From assembly GCA_947469815.1 (NCBI GenBank), contig CANIRI010000078.1, forward strand, positions 1 to 8,858: a DNA stretch of 8,858 nucleotides. The letters run 5' to 3'. This DNA comes from Comamonadaceae bacterium. Its GTDB lineage: Bacteria; Pseudomonadota; Gammaproteobacteria; Burkholderiales; Burkholderiaceae_C. The stretch's first letter is position 1. Every line of letters begins with the position of its first letter. Position numbers and translations under genes: made by a program. Shown one piece after another: positions 6,318 through 8,858 of the stretch. Under the pieces are notes generated by a model. That model saw only the letters and a program-made list of their open reading frames with translations, did not search any database and was not told where the DNA came from.

Positions 6318-6967
6318 TGCCTTCATCCAAAGTCCCGGCACAGGCCAGCGCCCAGCCCCCGTTCTGGGCCGCGGCGTGTGAACACCTGATGAAAAAAGAC
6401 CGGGTGATGCGCCGCTTGATCCCGCTGTTTGGTCAGACCGCGCTGGAGTCGCGGGGCGATGCATTTGTCACCCTGGCCCGCAGCATTGTGGGCCAGCAAA
6501 TTTCAGTCAAGGCGGCCCAGACGGTGTGGGATCGCTTTGCGTTGCTGCCGAAAAAAATGACCCCGGCCATGGTGCTCAAGCTCAAGGTCGACGACATGCG
6601 GGCTGCCGGTTTGAGCGTACGCAAGGTGGAGTATTTGGTGGACCTGTCGCTGCATTTCAGCGGCAAGCAGTTGCATGTGCAGCAGTGGGCTGACATGGAC
6701 GACGAGGCGGTCATTGCCGAGCTGATCGCTATCCGGGGCATCGGCCGCTGGACCGCCGAGATGTTTTTGATTTTTCACCTGATGCGCCCCAACGTGCTGC
6801 CACTGGACGATGTGGGCTTGATCAACGGCATCAGTCGCAACTATTTTTCGGGCGAGCCTGTAAGCCGCAGCGACGCGCGCGAAGTGGCCGCCGCCTGGGC
6901 CCCGTATTGCAGCGTGGCGACTTGGTATATTTGGCGCTCGCTAGACCCTGTGCCGGTGGCGTACTAG
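6317..6967 (+). CDS. DNA-3-methyladenine glycosylase II-type (HhH-GPD, AlkA-like)
   Basis: Starting from the ATG at 6317 the protein has 216 residues. A TTG at 6299 would add six residues, but it lies inside cysS and gives no better homology. The HhH-GPD base-excision fold is clear: a helical part with FVTLARSIVGQQISVKAAQ at 50-68, then a helix-hairpin-helix AIRGIGRWTAEM at 138-149, and the catalytic Asp in LPLDDVGL, where D165 corresponds to AlkA D238. There is no Fe-S cysteine cluster, which argues against endonuclease III or MutY. Enzymes of this type remove 3-methyladenine and other alkylated bases from DNA. It is shorter than E. coli AlkA (282 residues) because it lacks that protein's N-terminal beta domain, so the substrate range may differ. 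The TAATG junction with cysS implies co-translation. A GGAAG lies 10 nt before the ATG. Confidence 0.9.
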   Translation: MPSSKVPAQASAQPPFWAAACEHLMKKDRVMRRLIPLFGQTALESRGDAFVTLARSIVGQQISVKAAQTVWDRFALLPKKMTPAMVLKLKVDDMRAAGLSVRKVEYLVDLSLHFSGKQLHVQQWADMDDEAVIAELIAIRGIGRWTAEMFLIFHLMRPNVLPLDDVGLINGISRNYFSGEPVSRSDAREVAAAWAPYCSVATWYIWRSLDPVPVAY

Positions 6968-6974
6968 GCCACCG
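6954..6974 (+). other. Perfect 7-bp inverted repeat around the glycosylase stop codon
   Basis: CGGTGGC (6954-6960) and GCCACCG (6968-6974) are exact reverse complements flanking a 7-nt loop that contains the TAG stop (6965-6967). The GC-rich hairpin could form in the mRNA between the glycosylase and accA. No T-run follows, so it is not a canonical intrinsic terminator. It ends 19 nt before the accA Shine-Dalgarno. Confidence 0.45.
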
Positions 6975-6992
6975 CAAGCGCGAGCGAAAACT

Positions 6993-6997
6993 GGAGA
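6993..6997 (+). promoter_or_regulatory. Ribosome binding site that fixes the TTG start of accA
   Basis: GGAGA at 6993-6997 stands 6 nt before TTG 7004-7006. Family AccA proteins begin [11 protein letters not shown], and this is exactly the sequence read from the TTG, with no ATG nearby in frame. The Shine-Dalgarno and the conserved N-terminus together make the TTG start convincing. Confidence 0.75.
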
Positions 6998-7003
6998 AAC
7001 GCC

Positions 7004-7981
7004 TTGGCGAAAAAAACTTTTTTGGATTTTGAGCAGCCGATTGCGGCGCTGGAGGACAAAATCGAAGACCTGCGCTACGTGCAGAACGAGTCTGCCGTCG
7101 ATATTTCCTTGGAAATCGAGCAACTCATCAAAAAGAGCGTGCAGCTCACCAAAGACATCTACAGCGATCTGAGCCCTTGGCAGATCACCAAAATAGCCCG
7201 CCACCCCGAACGCCCTTACACGCTGGACTACATCAGCCAGATGTTCACCCACTTCGTGGAGTTGCACGGTGACCGGCATTTTGCGGATGACTTGAGCATC
7301 GTCGGCGGCTTGGCCCGCTTTAATGGCATGCCCTGCATGGTGCTGGGCCAACAAAAAGGCCGCGACACCCGCGAGCGCGGCCTGCGCAACTTCGGCATGA
7401 GCAAGCCCGAGGGTTACCGCAAGGCCTTGCGCCTCATGAAGCTGGCCGAGAAATTCAAGCTACCCGTATTCACTTTTGTCGACACCCCCGGCGCGTACCC
7501 CGGTATCGACGCCGAAGAGCGGGGACAGTCGGAAGCCATTGGACGCAATATCTTTGAGATGGCGCAACTCGAGGTGCCCATCATCACCACGGTCATCGGT
7601 GAGGGCGGCTCCGGCGGCGCGCTGGCCATTTCGGTGGGTGATCAGGTCGTGATGCTGCAGTACGCCATTTATTCGGTGATCAGCCCCGAAGGTTGCGCCT
7701 CGATTTTGTGGAAAACCGCAGACCGCGCGCAGGACGCTGCGGACGCGCTGGGCATTACGGCGCACCGCCTCAAAGCGCTGGGACTGGTGGACAAAATTGT
7801 CAACGAGCCGGTGGGCGGCGCGCACCGCGATATGCCGCAGGCCTGCGCTTTTCTCAAGCGCGCTTTGATCGACGCCTTGCGCCAGGTGAATACCCTGGGC
7901 GTGGACGAGTTGTTGGAGCGGCGTTACCAGCGCCTGCAAAGCTACGGCCGTTTCACCGACACCAAAGCCGCCGCGCGCTGA
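7004..7981 (+). CDS. accA: Acetyl-CoA carboxylase carboxyltransferase subunit alpha
   Basis: The protein has 325 residues (E. coli AccA has 319). With AccD it forms the carboxyltransferase that moves CO2 from biotin on AccB to acetyl-CoA, making malonyl-CoA, the first committed step of fatty acid synthesis in the cytoplasm. The N-terminal helical arm [18 protein letters not shown] is followed by [22 protein letters not shown], starting near residue 56. The crotonase-like core carries [30 protein letters not shown] near 115-144 (catalogue motif, positions only approximate), [18 protein letters not shown] at 158-175 and the glycine-rich oxyanion region [10 protein letters not shown] at 199-208. 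EGCASILWK follows at 229-237. Translation starts at TTG with a good Shine-Dalgarno. It lies 36 bp after the glycosylase and 31 bp before tilS, so it is an internal gene of the cysS operon. The protein looks complete and normal. Confidence 0.97.
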   Translation: MAKKTFLDFEQPIAALEDKIEDLRYVQNESAVDISLEIEQLIKKSVQLTKDIYSDLSPWQITKIARHPERPYTLDYISQMFTHFVELHGDRHFADDLSIVGGLARFNGMPCMVLGQQKGRDTRERGLRNFGMSKPEGYRKALRLMKLAEKFKLPVFTFVDTPGAYPGIDAEERGQSEAIGRNIFEMAQLEVPIITTVIGEGGSGGALAISVGDQVVMLQYAIYSVISPEGCASILWKTADRAQDAADALGITAHRLKALGLVDKIVNEPVGGAHRDMPQACAFLKRALIDALRQVNTLGVDELLERRYQRLQSYGRFTDTKAAAR

Positions 7982-8012
7982 GCGCCTGCCGTGGCGGCAT
8001 CAGTAGCCTGCC

Positions 8013-8858
8013 ATGACCATTTCTGTTGACGAAGCGCTGGACCGATTCCAACCGGTGCTGCCCCTTGGCGTGGCGCTCAGTGGCGGTGCGGATTCCAGCG
8101 CACTGCTTGCGGGCTGTGCGCAACGCTGGCCCGGTCAGGTCATCGCGCTCCACGTCAATCACGGCTTGCAAGCTGCGGCGTCCCAGTTTGAAGCTGCGTG
8201 CCAAACGCTATGCAGCAGTCTGAACGTACCGCTGCGTGTTGCGCGCGTTGACGCCGGCCATTCCCCAGGCCAAAGCCCGGAGGACGCGGCGCGGATTGCC
8301 CGCTACACGGCCTTGGCCTCGCTGGCGGGTGACGCGACAAGCGCGGGGCACATCGCCCATATTGCCTTGGCCCAGCATGCCGACGATCAAGTTGAAACCC
8401 TGCTGCTGGCGCTGTCGCGCGGCGCTGGTCCAGCGGGTTTGGCGGCGATGCCGGCCAATTGGAAACGCATGGGCTTGCAATGGCACCGGCCTTTGCTGGA
8501 GGTGGTAGCTACCGATATCCGGCACTGGTTGCAGGAGCGCGCCATCAGCTGGGTTGAAGACCCGACCAACGCAGATACTGGTTTCACGCGCAACCGTATC
8601 CGAGCCGATCTGTTGCCCCCGCTGCAAGCCTGCTTCCCCCATTTCCGCGACACCTTTGCCCGCGCCGCGCAGCACAGCGCGGCGGCCAGCGAGCTGCTGG
8701 ATGAGCTGGCGGACATCGATTTGCTGGCGGTGCTCGACCCGGCCACTGATGCGCCGCAGATCAAGGCCTTGCAATTACTGCGCGCGCCCCGGCAAGCGAA
8801 TGCGCTGCGGCATTGGCTCAAAACCCGGTTTGCCACCACGCCCAGCACCACGCAGTTA
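8013..8858 (+). CDS. tilS: tRNA(Ile)-lysidine synthase, 3' end outside window
   Basis: The frame from ATG 8013 is open to the last base of the window, giving 282 residues without a stop. The N-type ATP pyrophosphatase P-loop is ALSGGADSSALL at 21-32. HVNHGLQ at 47-53, EDAARIARYTAL at 90-101 and HADDQVETLLLALSRGAGPAGLAAM at 122-146 (conserved D124, D125, Q126, E128) are the TilS signatures, and RPLLEV with WVEDPTNAD and FTRNRIR follows. The enzyme uses ATP and lysine to convert C34 of the CAU-anticodon tRNA-Ile to lysidine, changing both its codon reading (AUA) and its charging identity. The core domain is whole. The C-terminal tRNA-binding part is cut by the window edge, so the final length cannot be judged. 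No clear Shine-Dalgarno precedes the ATG, 31 bp after accA. Confidence 0.93.
   Translation, partial: MTISVDEALDRFQPVLPLGVALSGGADSSALLAGCAQRWPGQVIALHVNHGLQAAASQFEAACQTLCSSLNVPLRVARVDAGHSPGQSPEDAARIARYTALASLAGDATSAGHIAHIALAQHADDQVETLLLALSRGAGPAGLAAMPANWKRMGLQWHRPLLEVVATDIRHWLQERAISWVEDPTNADTGFTRNRIRADLLPPLQACFPHFRDTFARAAQHSAAASELLDELADIDLLAVLDPATDAPQIKALQLLRAPRQANALRHWLKTRFATTPSTTQL

Noticed and set aside
7987..7999. TGCCG-TGG-CGGCA inverted repeat between accA and tilS, as a terminator
   Set aside because: The stem is only 5 bp with a 3-nt loop and no T-run follows. It could be chance in GC-rich DNA and is too weak to annotate.
1..8858. Mobile element, phage, CRISPR, toxin-antitoxin or defence genes
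   Set aside because: Every long stretch is accounted for by conserved chromosomal genes in consistent codon usage. No transposase motif, terminal repeat, spaced repeat array or small toxin-antitoxin pair was seen.

Overview
The window looks like chromosomal housekeeping DNA from a GC-rich betaproteobacterium, most likely Burkholderiales and probably Comamonadaceae (Rhodoferax/Polaromonas/Acidovorax-like). I infer this from codon usage, from the sequence types of AccA, CysS and LpxH, and from the gene order cysS - DNA-3-methyladenine glycosylase - accA - tilS. The taxonomy rests on recognition, not on a search. I see no mobile element, phage gene, CRISPR array, tRNA or rRNA.

Layout. At the left edge is the C-terminal 180 residues of a DUF349-type protein on the + strand (to 545). 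It converges, with a 6-bp gap, on a five-gene minus-strand cluster. In transcription order, right to left, this cluster is: a secreted TPR protein with an NTF2-like C-terminal domain (4755-3709); a secreted YkuD-domain peptidoglycan enzyme with its own NTF2-like C-terminal domain (3752-2457); a periplasmic cyclophilin (2460-1876); a cytosolic cyclophilin (1879-1370); and the lipid A enzyme LpxH (1337-552). The first four genes overlap end to start (44, 4 and 4 bp), so they are very probably one translationally coupled operon. A 164-bp intergenic region (4756-4919) separates this operon from a divergent + strand operon: cysS (4920-6317), an AlkA-type glycosylase (6317-6967, TAATG junction), accA (7004-7981, TTG start with a good Shine-Dalgarno) and tilS (8013 to the right edge, incomplete).

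How the genes fit together. The minus-strand operon is envelope-directed: peptidoglycan remodelling, periplasmic protein folding and lipid A synthesis. The plus-strand operon is core metabolism and information processing: cysteinyl-tRNA charging, alkylation repair, malonyl-CoA synthesis and tRNA-Ile lysidine modification. E. coli also has cysS divergent from ppiB-lpxH. Here the same skeleton is kept, with three exported-protein genes (TPR/NTF2, YkuD/NTF2, periplasmic cyclophilin) between cysS and ppiB. That three-gene block, and the Csd6-like architecture of the YkuD protein, are the most interesting features. Most of the rest is conventional.

There is no gene-free stretch over 300 bases. The longest is the 164-bp divergent intergenic region, which holds a TACAAT -10-like box and two short direct-repeat pairs.
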